Shown: positions 45,678 to 57,759, counted from the stretch's first letter. The stretch: DNA of 64,000 bases from Okapia johnstoni (GCA_024291935.2 CM044316.1:78446501-78510500); one strand, 5' to 3'. A program made the numbers and translations. The notes: a model not told the origin generated them from the sequence alone.

Positions 45678-48459
45678 AAATTACTGCTACATACTTCAAC
45701 TAAATTATTGATCTGAAAACTAAAATATAGCTCCTGGATTAAAATCCCAGTGACTTAATAAAGTTAACTCTTGCTCAGGAGAGTTCCAAAAATGTTTATA
45801 TCCATGGGCAGTTTCCCTGCATGTGTGATGCAGGAAACCAAACTGCTTCTGTCTTTTGCCCGTGTATTCTTCAATATCCAGACCCAAAATTCTCTACGCT
45901 GGTTTGCCTTGAGTTGGCAAAAAAGAACAAGCATGGGCTGGAGGGCTGGACCTGAAAGCCAACAGGAGCATGTGTCTGATTTTCTCTGTCTTTGACCACT
46001 AAATGTGATGCTGTACATGCATCACATATAGTCACATCCATTGTGAGCAAATCCAGTGAGTTTCCTGAAGGGAGGGAGTCACATTTACATAAGCAGTTTG
46101 TATAGGAAAAACTTTTTGTGAACAAATAATCAATTTACTTATTATCTTATAATAAGTATAAAAGCATACATTATTTGTTACTCATAATAAAATTTGGGCC
46201 CTATCAAGGAAAAGGCAAAACAAACAAATAAAAAAAAGATATAACAAACAATAGTATCAATAAACAAGGATGTTAGTTAATTTTTGTAGGATCTTAAATT
46301 CTTGTGAATAATGTCCCATTTAAAATGAATCACTAAACAAAACCACTCTAGCAGAAAATGGTCACCTATTATGTAATCTTTCAGAGTTTTTCCCAATTTG
46401 CGACTTGTTTCCTGAGCTGCCGTTCAGATACTTTTCCCACTGTGTCACCTGGCCTCTCCAAATTCTAGCTGGAATGGTGTGCACTGGATCAAAGATGATC
46501 TCCTGAAGAAAAGCTTCACAAATGATTTTTCTTTTAGATGGATAGCCTTTATTTTTATTTTTTTTTTAAAGAATCAGGCATTTTATTTTCCAAAGAGCCC
46601 TGCTGATAATGCACAAGAAGAAAAAAATTGCAAAACATTCTCTGCTGTTGCAGGGCAATATGGAATACAGAGGCACCAGAGGTGAGCTTTTTCTTACAGA
46701 TAACGTGCCAAGCAGACGGAGAGCAACCTTTTACCCCGATGGTCTTCTAGCAGGCATAGTGTTTCAGTTGTCTCTGCAATAATTTAGTGCTATCTCAGAC
46801 TATGAATAACTTTTGAATGATATTTTAGCCTATCTGTCCAGCACTTGTATTTTAATAATATTCCATCCTAAAAATTGTACTTCCCTGATATAAGATACAC
46901 AAGGGTAAAATAAACAATTGTGTTCCTTGCATCAACTTTGGGAAAAGCTTAAAAACTGATGGACTCTTCAAGATAGCATTTAGTGACAGACTGGGAAATC
47001 ACTCATAGAAGTTGAGAATAAAAACTAAATATAACGTGGTTTCTTGTAGTATTTTCGTTGTTATGTAATAGATCATATAACAGCACCCATTAAGAATGCT
47101 GATTATTTTTCTACAGGTAAACTCTTCTTTTAGAGTTGATGAGTGAGTAGCATTACCAGATTGCACAATCTACAAAGTGATTTTGTTTTACAGTCATACA
47201 ATTTTAACATTGTTTTTGAAATATCAAGGTGTTTTTTCTTTTTTAATTCAGCTTGAATAATCCAACAAATTGCCAGTGACCAATACAAGACATTTTGTAA
47301 GCAGTCAGAATTAAACAAAATCATTTTCTCAACCCACACATATCACCCAACTTTTTGTTTTAATGAACTTCTAGAACAAAAAATACTATATTTAAAAAGG
47401 ATATTCTGATCCTCTTTTTATGATATGAAATAGTAAACTGCCTAACTGCTTAATGCCTTATTGTAATGAATCATATATGGCATTAGAGATTCTGGTCATC
47501 TGTTTATAAAAGATATGGTTCTTCTGTATATCTAAATTTCATTACTCAAATTATTTTCTGATCTATAAATGGATTTTCAGTTGCAATCTTATGAACTTGT
47601 ATCAGTCATCATCTATAGTTATTAATGCAAGGGATGTGGCATGTTTGTGTTAAACTGGCACAGTATGAAGTGTGAATTTTATGATATATTTTAAACTCCA
47701 TGTTCATGAATTGTTTTCTTCTGAGGGGGTGGATCACAGCTATATAAAGACACGTTATGTTTCAAGGTCTGTCTCAATTGGAAATATATATACTTATTTA
47801 CGGAGTATAAATAAGAAATAAAATGAGGAAAATTAAATTTGAAGAACTCAAGATTTTGAAAGCTTTGAGCATTATTTTAAAAATTAGTTTTAGGGAGATA
47901 CTCATCAGTGGAACAAAGATTAAAGAAAACTATCAGCCTGATTCTAATGAAAACTAATAGTGTCAAGGACAAATGTGGTCAAGAGAGGAAGAAAACAACC
48001 ACCAAGCAGGTCACATATTAATAGATGCTTTTTGAGTGGGCCTTTTGTGTTTCAAAGGGTGTCAGCGGTTCTTCAATTTTATGCTGCAAGATAAATCTAC
48101 TTTTAAAAAGTAAAAACTAATTACCAACCAAGTGACTAATTTACTGTTTGACTGGACTCATCTAATTCTTCATCAAATTTGGTCAAAAGAAATCAGATAT
48201 TTAACATACTGTATATTAACCCTAGATTCTTACTTTTGCATGTGGGAAATATCATACAGTATAAAATGGGGACTAATATCCAGTACATAGGTTCAGGAAA
48301 ACATACTCTATGCACATACATGATGACTTTCTAAAACTATCTCCCTTTTGTTCTAATCTCTTTCTCTGCACTATGGTCATAGTAAATGAAACATAAAATT
48401 AATACTCTATTGAAGTTGGAGTGTAATAACAACATTGCTACTAAGGATGAGAGTTTAGT
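45678..48459. other. Repeat-poor, unassigned
   Basis: About 2.8 kb without a named repeat apart from a T/A-rich run near 46555. No exon is supported. The overlapping 74-84 codon frames at 45764-46125 sit on both strands and show nothing recognisable. Confidence 0.4.
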
Positions 48460-48962
48460 GCTACTTCATTCATTTATTCATATATATTTATCATACATCT
48501 ATTATTGCCAGGCCTCATTATACACTGTTGAGAAAAAAATTATGTGGCACCTGCCAAGAGGGAGCTTATGATCTAGTGCTGGAAAATCTCACCCAAAGAG
48601 CTGAATATTGTAAGTGGGATCTGGGTTATGAAGAGTTTTATGGTGATGTGTGAACATAAAGGAGATCACAGAATTCTTGGGAGTACAAGTAAGATCTGCA
48701 TGATGAGCTGTGATCTGAAAGATGAGCGTGCCTTTCTTATCTGCAGTATTTACTCGTATTCCTAGGAGAGGAAACAGGGTATGGACATATGTTATGGCAG
48801 AAAGGGAGCTGAGATGCGGAGCTTAGTGGCCTGACAGCTAAGAGTGAGAAGAATGTGAAACAGCAGTATGGGAAGGTGTATGCTGACTGAACCTTGCAAG
48901 GTCTGGTAGGCCCTGAAGGGGTCTTTTCTCATTTACCTGAAATCAATGAGAAGGTCTCGAAG

Positions 48963-49001
<39 letters not shown>

Positions 49002-49145
49002 ATTGTGGGGGGTAGAGCACTGTGAGGGGAAGATTTGCATTTCAGAAAGATCCTTCTGACTTGCTGTGGGGAGAACAGACCCAGGGGGGCAGCAAGAATA
49101 GGGAGATGAGGGTGGAAGCTGCTGTAGCTGGCTAGGTGAGCAAGA
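48460..49145 (-). mobile_element. L2 LINE, antisense, with an internal (GT)n
   Basis: Antisense L2: CATTCATTTATTCATATATA, GCCAGGCCTCATTATACAC, then AGGTCTGGTAGGCCCTGAAG and TTTCAGAAAGATCCTTCTGAC and GTGGGGAGAACAGAC further from the terminus. Confidence 0.75.
48965..49000 (+). repeat. (GT)18 microsatellite
   Basis: Pure GT dinucleotides inside the antisense L2. Confidence 0.97.
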
Positions 49146-49465
49146 CTGGGAGCTAGCAAACCTATAGCTTTGCCAATAAATCATCTTCCGAGACTCTGAA
49201 ACTCTACCCTCTACTTAAGAAAACTTTCATGGTCTTACTTGTAAGCTACTCAATTTTATTACCCTGGAGGTCAAAATCTAGCTTCCTATAAGAAGCTAGA
49301 AATACTCACCAAGAAGTATACTCAATTTAGAAAGACAAAAGAGAAATGAAACAAAGGTACAATGGAGAACATGTTACAAGTTAGGAAGGTCTCTGGAAAA
49401 AATGAGGGCGGAAGATTAGTTATTAAGTCCATGCATCAATATGATAAATCCAGTCTGTTCCAAGG

Positions 49466-49872
49466 TGTATTATCCATTGCTGTTTAACAAATAACCCCAA
49501 AAGATAATGGCTCAAAACAACAACATTTATTATCTCACAGTTTCTCTAGGTCACGGCCGTTGGCAGGACTCAGTTGCTTCTGTTCTATTGGGATAGGGTG
49601 CCCCGGTTTCATGCTGACTGTTGGCTGAAAGTTGCCCTCAGTGTCTTAGACACGCGTCACTCCATGAAGTAGCTTTGAACATGGCTGTTTACTTCGCCAG
49701 GGGAACCACAGAGACAAGCCAGAGAGAAGGTGGACGTGCATTCATTTCTAACCCAGTCTCGGAAGGAACATTCCATTACCTTTGCCACATTCCATTTGCT
49801 GTAAGCAAGCCACTGGGTCCAGTCCACACGAGAGGGGAGTGACGAATACCCCAAGGTGGGGATCACTGAAAG
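49466..49872 (-). mobile_element. MLT1-type LTR (MLT1I/J-like), antisense
   Basis: The plus strand starts TGTATTATCCATTGCTG, continues AAATAACCCCAAAAGATAATG, CAACATTTATTATCTCACAG, and ends near GACGAATACCCCAAGGTGGG. This is the reverse of an MLT1 LTR. Confidence 0.8.
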
Positions 49873-50157
49873 TTATTTGAGAAGCAGCTTACACATGCTT
49901 TAAAATACACAATAAACATGCACAGGAGGATGAGATAAAGTCATTACTTAGAAGCTTTCTATTAGAGAAAAGCATAAATAAAATGTCTTCTTATACATTC
50001 TAGGAAACGAGACTGAAAAATAGAATAGAGAATGGGAAGAAAAGAGTAGTTTCAAATTCGTATGAAATAATGCTGAAAAGGAGACAACTAGCAGGCTCCA
50101 GGAAAGCTGGGGACATGTACCACACTGCCGTATAATCGCCTGTTTACTTTCCCGCAT
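49873..50157. other. No feature recognised
   Basis: Unassigned short interval. Confidence 0.4.
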
Positions 50158-50275
50158 CTCCCACTAGACTACATGTTCCTGAAGAACAGAGTTGCCTTTT
50201 ACCCTTACCACCTCAATATCGAGTACAATGTAAGAACATTTCAAGTGCTCAGTAAGTATTACATGAAGGACAAAG
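50158..50275 (+). mobile_element. L2 LINE 3' end
   Basis: CCACTAGACTACATGTTCCTG and a late AAGTGCTCAGTAAGTATTACA match the two ends of the L2 terminus. Confidence 0.75.
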
Positions 50276-50480
50276 AGCTTTGACCTTTTAACCTTGCTTT
50301 AGAAAGCCCTATCTTTGCAAGAGTAGGTGGTCATTCCTACAGAAGACCAGACAGCAGATGCCAATGCCTTTTAGTTTCACAATATTTATTTACAGCACTG
50401 ATAGTGGTTTAGGAAAAATAGGTTAAGCGTAAAAATCTGTTCACACATCATCATGAGTAAGGTTCTATTCCTGTTATTTT

Positions 50481-50498
50481 GTGTGTGTGTGTGTGTGT
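50481..50498 (+). repeat. (GT)9 tract at a SINE tail
   Basis: Nine GT units directly left of the antisense Bov-tA, probably grown from its tail. Confidence 0.9.
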
Positions 50499-50506
50499 TT
50501 GTGCCT

Positions 50507-50691
50507 GTGTGCTCAGTCGTGTCCAATTCTTTGCAAACCCGTGGACTGTAGCCCACCAGACTCTCTGTCCACGGGATTTCCCAGGCAAGAATACTGGAGG
50601 GGGTTGTCATTTCCTCCTCCAGGGGATCTTCTCAACCCAGGGATCGAACTTGTGTCTCTTGCATCTCCTGCATTGGCAGGCAGGTTCTTTA
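50507..50691 (-). mobile_element. Bov-tA SINE
   Basis: Antisense Bov-tA: TGTGCTCAGTCGTGTCC, CAGGCAAGAATACTGGAGG and GGGATCGAACTTGTGTCTC. The last bases of the reversed tRNA head are missing at the right. Confidence 0.93.
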
Positions 50692-51184
50692 AATGACACT
50701 TAGCTGTTAGAATGTGGACCAGGGACAGGAGGAAGTAGCATCAGGATGGCGACAATACTGAGCAGCTGTCCTCTCTGATCTTAAGATGTTTACAAGGGCA
50801 AAGTCTTCACTCATAATGGAAACAATAACCAAGATTTCAAGACAATTTATAACACATATCGAATAAATTATTACAACTTAAAAGCCACAGACTTCTACAG
50901 ATGACAACAGTTACTAGAATTGGGATGGTCAAAAAAAGAGTTTGTAAATAACATGGGAAACAAAAGATGAAATTTTTAAGAGAGGAAGGAATCCATATGC
51001 TAGGTAAGCAAGAAGGTGTGAATATATTTAAAGAACAGCTAAGAGAAGTACAAGTCTATGTGATAACTGCTGGTTTTCTTCTAAACACTGTCAGGGCTCC
51101 CATGTGACTTGTTACCAATCTATGGAAATTAAAATAAGCAAGAATGGTTTGAGAATGAACTTGTCTTCATGATTTTAGCTTCAA
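50692..51184. other. No feature recognised
   Basis: Unassigned sequence. Confidence 0.4.
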
Positions 51185-51300
51185 TTAAACTACCTGAATC
51201 TCAATTTCTTCCTCTGTAAAACTTGGAATCATAGCAACTCAACGTCCTGGGATCTGTGAGGATGTAGTCATATCTGTATTTAGGGAACATAAATTGGCAT
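51185..51300 (+). mobile_element. MIR SINE 3' half
   Basis: CTGAATCTCAATTTCTTCC, TCTGTAAAACTTGGAATC and GGGATCTGTGAGGATG follow the forward MIR order. Confidence 0.7.
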
Positions 51301-51384
51301 GCCCATTCGACAACCATTTCTAATAATCTTCTCCCTTGATTTCTTCTGCTACTGAGGCTGGAGACACATATTTTGTTATTTTAA

Positions 51385-52773
51385 CCACCTTCCAATCACA
51401 AGAGAAGACTCTATACATGAACATCAAGAGATGGTCAATACCGAAATCAGATTGATTATATTCTTTGCAGCCAAAGATGGAGAAGCTCTGTACAGTCAGC
51501 AAAAACAAGACCTGGAGCAGACTGTGGCTCAGATTACGAGCCACACTCCTTATTGTCAATTGTAAATGAAGATGCAACTGTAAATTGCAGAAAGTAGGGA
51601 GAACCACTAGACCATTCAGATATGACCTAAATCAAATCCCTGACAATTATACAGTGGAAATGACAAATAGATTCAAGGGACTAGATCTGATAGACAGAGT
51701 GCCTGAAGAACTATGGCCGGAGGTTCATGACACTATAGAGGAGGCAGTTATCAAGACCATCCTCAAGAAAAAGAAATGCAAAAAAGCAATATGGTTGTCT
51801 GAGGAAATGGACAGGGTGAAGCACAAGCCAAAATCAAGATTGCCAGGAGAAATATCAATAACCTCAGATACGTAGATGACACCACCCTTATGGCAGAAAG
51901 TGAAGAACTAAGGAGTATCATTTTTTTTTAAATAAATTTATTTATTTTAGTTGGGGGCTAATTACTTTACAATATTGTAGTAGTTTTTGTCATACATTGA
52001 CATGAATCAGCCATGGGTTTACATGTGTGGAGTATTTTGATAAAAGTGAAAGAGGAGAGTGAAAAAGTTTGTTTAAAACTCAACATTCAAAAAATGAATA
52101 TCATGGTATCTGGTCCCATCACTCCATGGCAAATAGATGGGGAAACAATGGAAACAGTGACAGATTATATTTCTTTGGGCTCCAAAATCACTGCAGATGG
52201 TGACTGCAGCCATGACAATAAAAGACTCTTGCTCCTTGGAAGAAAAGCTATGACCAACCTCAACAGCATATTAAAAAGCAGAGACATTACTTCGCTAACA
52301 AAGGTCCATCTAGTCAAAGCTATGGTTTTTCTGGTAGTCATGTATGGACATGAGTGTTGGACTATAAGGAAAGCTGAGCACTGAAGAATTCATGCTTTTT
52401 AACTGGGGCGTTGGAGAAGACTCTTGAGAGTCCCTTGGTCTGCAAGGAGATCCAACCAGTCCATCCTAAAGGAAATCAGTCCTGAATATTCATTGGAAGG
52501 ACTGATGTTGAAGCTGAAACTCCAATACTTTGGCCACCTGATGCAGAGAACTGACTCATTGGAAAAGATCCTGATGCTGGGAAAAATTGAAGGCAGGAGG
52601 AGAAGGGGAAGACAGAGGGTGAGATGGTTGGGAGGTGTTACTGACTCCATTGACATGAGTTTGAGCAAGTTCTGCAAGTTGGTGATGAACAGGGAAGCCT
52701 GGCATGCTGCAGTTCATGGGGTCTCAAAGAGTCAGACACCACTGAGCAACTGAATTGAACTGAACTGAATCAC
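51385..52773 (+). mobile_element. BovB LINE mosaic: endonuclease end joined to RT core by a large deletion, with a nested L1 piece
   Basis: The left part (51385-51810) covers the end of the endonuclease, with the DYILCSQRW stretch and a CGSDY in place of the family CGSDH motif. It then covers the linker (RPFRYDLNQIP, GLDLIDRVPEELW, KKKKCKK). At about 51810 the sequence jumps to the stretch just before the catalytic motif, removing roughly a kilobase that holds the RT fingers and motifs A and B. The tetrad at 51869-51880 reads YVDD. An L1 piece (51919-52028) interrupts the next segment. From 52036 the C-terminal domain and 3' end are complete, with frames of 123 and 109 codons separated by a stop at 52382-52384. 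Confidence 0.93.
51919..52028 (-). mobile_element. Ruminant L1 3' end nested in BovB, with 7-bp target duplication
   Basis: The plus strand begins with a T run and AAATAAATTTATTTATTTTAG, then ATTACTTTACAATATTG and GACATGAATCAGCCATGG: an antisense L1 tail of about 110 bp. GGAGTAT occurs at 51912-51918 and 52029-52035. Removing the insert restores the BovB sequence between. Confidence 0.88.
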
Positions 52774-53035
52774 AGGATGCTCTTTCCTGAACCTGAGATT
52801 TCAGAAAGTTTTCAAAGGATGGCTTTCTCTTTCTTTTAAAAGACAAAACCTTAAGACACTTGTAACAACTCTTCAAAACCTTAGCAAAGTCAGTAATGCC
52901 CACAAAGATGCCAGGTAGTATTTGTGGGTATGGTAATGACAAAACATGGATGATATCACCACTGGACGATAGTAAGATCATCCACAAACTAAACTGCAAC
53001 AGCAGAAACTTGATGTCAGACCAAAGAAGTCCCCT

Positions 53036-53372
53036 CAGTTCAGTTCAGTTCAGTCGCTCAGTCGTGTCCGACTCTTTGTGACCCCATGAATCACAGCACG
53101 CCAGGCCTCCCTGTCCATCACCAACTCCCAGAGTTTACCCAAACCCATGTCCATTGAGTCGGTGATGCCATCCAGCCATCTCATCCTCTGTCGTTCCCTT
53201 CTCCTTCTGTCCCCAATCCTTCCCAGCACTAGGGTCTTTTCCAATGAGTCAACTCTTCACATGAGGTGGCCAAAGTATTGGAGTTTCAGCTTCAACATCA
53301 GTCCTTCCAATGAACACCCAGGACTGATCTCCTTTAGGATGGACTGGTTGGATCTTCTTGCAGTCCAAGGGA
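53036..53372 (-). mobile_element. BovB LINE 3' end, 5'-truncated
   Basis: 337 bp of the BovB 3' end close to consensus, starting with four GTTCA units in reverse and ending at the WTARRSNQS region. Its 64-codon minus frame carries the basic [11 protein letters not shown] stretch. CCCCT on both sides (53031-53035 and 53373-53377) may be a short target duplication. It lies opposite and only 263 bp away from the BovB end to its left. Confidence 0.93.
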
Positions 53373-53621
53373 CCCCTAGTAATGCACAAATTTCCTGGAA
53401 ACTCATTGGATTTTTCATGGACACGCATAGGGACAGGTGAATTTTAATGGAGCCTGGTGACCTGCAATGACACTGGCGTGATAGTTATAATAAAAGGTAA
53501 TTCTTCTGAGTAGGGCCCTGATTTCATAGGAACAGTTATAATATGAATCTGTAATGACTTGTGACATGAAGTTTTGTATACATTTAATATTATTCAGTAA
53601 TAGAGCATGTCTATAAATTCT

Positions 53622-53855
53622 TCAGTGCATTCATGCTAAGTCACTTCAGTTATGTCCGACTCTGTGACTGCATGCACTGTAGCCCGCCAGGCTCCTCTGT
53701 CTATGGCATTCCCCAGGCAAGAATACTGAAGTGGGTTGTCATGCTCTCCTCCAGGGGACCTTCCCGACTCTGAGATCAAACCCACAATTCTTATTTCTCC
53801 TGCATTGGCAGGCAGGTTCTTTATCACTTGTGCCACCTGGGAAGACCAATCTCTC
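53622..53855 (-). mobile_element. Bov-tA SINE
   Basis: Antisense Bov-tA from GCTAAGTCACTTCAGTTATG to GCCACCTGGGAAGACC. AAATTCT at 53615-53621 and 53856-53862 is a likely target duplication. Confidence 0.93.
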
Positions 53856-53862
53856 AAATTCT

Positions 53863-54719
53863 AATCCCCAAAATATGATTATCTCAGTTAGGATCATATA
53901 ATTCGGAAAAATACAGGAAATTTGAAGAGGTTTCTGTGACATTTTGGGAGGGATGTTTTTGGAGAAAATCTAGGATCACTAGGTGAATATTTCAGAAAAT
54001 TGGTCAAGTAATATTGTTTTGTGGCCATATTTCTTATTTTATGGCAAATATTCTTGTTTGATGCACATATACATATACATTTCCAACTGGTGTATTATTT
54101 TAAATATTTTATAACTATGCATTTAATTATTTATTAATTAATGCATACAAATATTAGAATGAGTGAATATCCTTGGTCATTTTGCTATTCCCAGTTAGAA
54201 ATCTACCCTATTTTCTGCAGCTGACATCATCAGTACTGTGGCTGCCTCCTGCACACTAATTGTTACACAATTCATATAGCTTTTAAAACCCATAAATCAA
54301 TTCTTATTGGCCCTGGCATTTTCATCTTTTGATCCCTCATCACTTTTCTATTTCACAGTGTCCAAGAGTTTCAAAGTGTGGACCGAATCATGGTTAAACC
54401 TTTATACACACAGAGCTAGTCTGTGTCCTAAAGGTACCAATCTAGCTCCCTTTTTGGGTCATATTCCATGTTTAACTTACAAAATCTCACGATACTGAGT
54501 TTAGGCAGTACCATTTCTTTTTCTTTCCCTTGTTTATATTAGTACTTTTAGAGGGTTTATGTTTTTTTTTTTTAATGAGATAAACCTAAAAACAGACTCA
54601 TTTTTATAATTTAGTGCTTAATATATGTAAACTATTGTTTACAAATGCATTCTAGTATCTGCACCAACTTTTAAATAAGTACTATGTGCCAGTATGTAGT
54701 TTAAATCTTTATTTGTTTT
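53863..54719. other. No feature recognised
   Basis: AT-rich sequence with several palindromic A/T runs near 54120. No repeat family or exon recognised. Confidence 0.4.
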
Positions 54720-54918
54720 AGTTTACTTTAAACTCATTTATTTCACATAACAGTTTAAGTGGAACCTGCTAATATTCCCATTTAGCAGATGTAGATGGTG
54801 AAGGATACAGAAATGGGTAAGTTGACCACAATCCACAGCTGGTACATGGCAGAGCCTCGATTTGAACTCAGAGAACTGGACTCTAAAACCTGTGCTCTCA
54901 GTCACTTTCCTCTTAACA
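54720..54918 (-). mobile_element. MIR SINE
   Basis: Antisense MIR: ATTCCCATTTAGCAGATG, ATGGCAGAGCCTCGATTTGAA and CCTGTGCTCTCAGTCAC. Confidence 0.85.
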
Positions 54919-55802
54919 AATATACTGATATTTAGTTTTACTTTTCAGAGTAGTCCCCTGGGGAGATAATACTTATTCAGATGATTCTGTGTTTCCCTGT
55001 AACTTTAAGCAGATTCATCTTTAGAAATCGTCTGCATACATGGTTTGTTGGTCTCACACACTTTGTAATCTATAGAATCTACTGTAACACTCATTCTCCT
55101 TTCTGATTCTTTCTTTCTGCTCTTGTAAGCTCACTCCTTTCCTTGATTCTAGCTTTTGGTCAACAACAGAAGTCCTGAGAGTGTGGCTGGTTTGTAACTT
55201 GGATCTAGTAGCCCCCCTCCCTCCTAATTCCCCCAGAGGAAGAGAAGACGGGTTACTCTGAGAGCAGAGTCTGGTGATCCTTGAGCAGATTTAGAAGACA
55301 AGGATGCCTACTTCTCTTTCTCTTTCTATGTGTGATAAATTGATGACATAGCAGCAACTGACTGCTGGTCATTAAATCAAGTCACTTTAAATCAAGAATC
55401 TCTTTTTTGTCGAGTCTATGGATGGTTAAAGTAGGTGAGTCTCTGTGGTGTTACCTGCTCGACATCTTTATTATGGTAAAGACATTAATTTTCTTTAAAG
55501 GAATATACTTCGTCCTTATTTTTAATACCTTTGCTAACATGGCTTGACCTGTATAATTCAGGGTTGCACATGTGACCCAGGCTAGGCCTGTGAGAGTCAA
55601 GTCTGGAACTTTCAGTGTAATTGCTGGGGAAAAAGATTGCTAGAGAACAAAGTCAACACACTGTCTAGAAATGGAAAAAGATTACTTAATCTTGTCATTT
55701 GAGCTCCTAGATCCATATATGCTCAAAGCCAATTAATCCTCCTGGACTTCTCTGTTAAATGTACTGATATATTAGGAGGGCAGAGTAAAATAGTCTTTCA
55801 GG
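54919..55802. other. No feature recognised
   Basis: Unassigned. C-rich near 55210-55232 (CCCCCCTCCCTCC). Confidence 0.4.
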
Positions 55803-56148
55803 AGAATTCTCTGGTGGTCTAGTGCTTAGGTTTGGGGGCTTCCCTGGTGGCTCAGCAGTAAAGAATACTCCTGTCAATGCAGGGGACTCGGGTTTGATCC
55901 TTGGGTGGGGAAAACCCCCTGGAGAAGGAAACGGCAACCCACTCCAGTATTCTTACCTGGAAAATCCCATGGACAGAGGAGCCTGGCGGGCTACCATTCA
56001 TGGGGTCACAGAGAGCTGGGCATGAGGGCATGACTTAATGACTAAACAAAACACCCAGTGGATAGGACTTCAGGCTTTCACTCCTGAGGGCTGGGGTTGG
56101 GGAACTAAGATCCACACAATCCACAATCCACAGGGCAGCCAAATAAAT
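55803..56148 (+). mobile_element. CHR-type artiodactyl SINE split by a Bov-tA
   Basis: The left part at 55803-55830 reads AGAATTCTCTGGTGGTCTAG. The right part from 56057 reads AGTGGATAGGACTTCAGGC, GGGGAACTAAGATCC and GCCAAATAAATAAATA. This is the tRNA-derived CHR-type SINE in order. The near-match AGTGCTTAGG / AGTGGATAGG is the target duplication of the nested Bov-tA. Confidence 0.85.
55835..56046 (+). mobile_element. Bov-tA SINE nested in CHR SINE
   Basis: Forward Bov-tA from GGGGCTTCCCTGGTGGCTC to GACTTAATGACTAAACA. It carries a small GAGGGCAT duplication near its end. Confidence 0.95.
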
Positions 56149-56289
56149 AAATAGTCTCTCAAACCAAAATACTTGACTAATAATTGATAGCACATATATG
56201 CAAATCAGGTAATGTTCACTCAAACTGATTATCAACTTGGATGGACAAACCTCTCCTAAGTATCCAAGTATCTGCCAAATACATATCAA

Positions 56290-57698
56290 GCCTCATGTGC
56301 TGCACTCAATATGCCAGCAAATCTGGAAAACTCAGCAGTGGCCACAGGACTGGAAAAGGTCAGCTCTCATTCCAATCCCAAAGAAAGGCAATGCCAAAGA
56401 ATGCTCAAACAACTGCACAATTACACTCATCTCACATGCTAGTAAAGTAATGCTCAAAATTCTCCAAGCCAGGCTTCAACAGTATATGAACTGTGAAATT
56501 CCAGATGTTCAAGCTGGTTTTAGAAACAGCAGAGGAACCAGACATCAAATTGCCAGCATCTGCTGGATCATCGAAAAAGCAAGAGAGTTCCAGAAAAACA
56601 TCTATTGCTGCTTTATTGACTATGCCAAAGCCTTTGACTGTGTAGATCACAATAAACTGTGGAAAATTCTGAAAGAGATGGGAATACCAGACCACCTGAC
56701 CTATCTCTTGAGAAACCTGTATGCAGGTCAGGAAGCAAGAGTTAGAACTGGACATGGAACAACAGACTGGTTCCAAATAGGAAAAGGAGTACTTCAAGGC
56801 TGTATATTGTCACCCTGATTATTTAACTTCTATGCAGAGTACATCATGAGAAACGCTGGGCTGGAAGAAGCACAAGCTGGAATCAAGATTTCTGGGAGAA
56901 ATATCAGCAACCTCAGATATACAGATGACACCACCCTTATGGCAGAAAGTGAAGAAGAACTAAAGAGCCTCTTGATGAAAGTGAAAGAGGAGAGTCAAAA
57001 AGTTGGCTTAAAGCTCAACTTTCAGAAAACTAAGATTATGGCATCTGGTTCCATCTTCATGGGAAATAGATAGGGAAACAGTGGAAACAGTGTCAGACTT
57101 TATTTTTGGGGGCTCCAAAATCACTGCTGATGGTGATTGCAGCCATGAAATTAAAAAACACTTACTCCTTGGAAGGAAGGTTATGGCCAACCTAGATAGC
57201 ATATTGAAAAGCAGAGACATTACTTTGCCAACAAAGGTCCGTCTAGTCAAGGCTATGGTTTTTCCAGTAGTCATGTATGGATGTGAGTGTTGGACGATGA
57301 AGAAAGCTGAGCACCGAAGAATTGATGCTGTTGAAGTGTGGTGTTGGAGAAGACTCTTGAGAGTCCCTTGGACTGCAAGGAGATCCAACCAGTCCATCCT
57401 AAAGGAGATCAGTCCTGGGCATTCATTGGAAGGACTGATGTTGAAGCTGAAATTCTAATATTTAGGCTATCTGATGTAAAGAGTTGAATCACTGGGAAAA
57501 GACCCTGATGCTGGGAAGGATCGGGGGCAGGAGGAGAAGGGGACGACAGAGGATGAGATGGCTGGATGGCATCACCAACTCGATGGACATGGGTTTGGGT
57601 GGACTCCAGGAGTTGGTGATGGACAGGGAGGCCTGGTGTGCTGCAATTCATGGGGTCGCAAAGAGTCAGACATTACTGAGCGACTGAACTGAACTGAA
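56290..57698 (+). mobile_element. BovB LINE, 5'-truncated, about 1.4 kb, RT core with inactivating changes
   Basis: The longest continuous BovB in the window. It starts before the RT fingers (LHSICQQIWKTQQWPQDWK), and motif A is intact (CFIDYAKAFDCVDHNKLW). Motif B reads GVLQGCILSP and is followed at once by a TGA (56816-56818) in place of cysteine. The catalytic tetrad at 56918-56929 is YTDD. A frameshift near 57065 and stops near 57455 and 57477 break the C-terminal domain. It ends in the GAACT tail at about 57698. The endonuclease is missing. No convincing target duplication was found. Confidence 0.95.
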
Positions 57699-57759
57699 CA
57701 CAATAAGGTCTCTGGTCTTCTAGTTTTCAGAAGAATGTTACAAAGTTTGCAAGTTTGCA

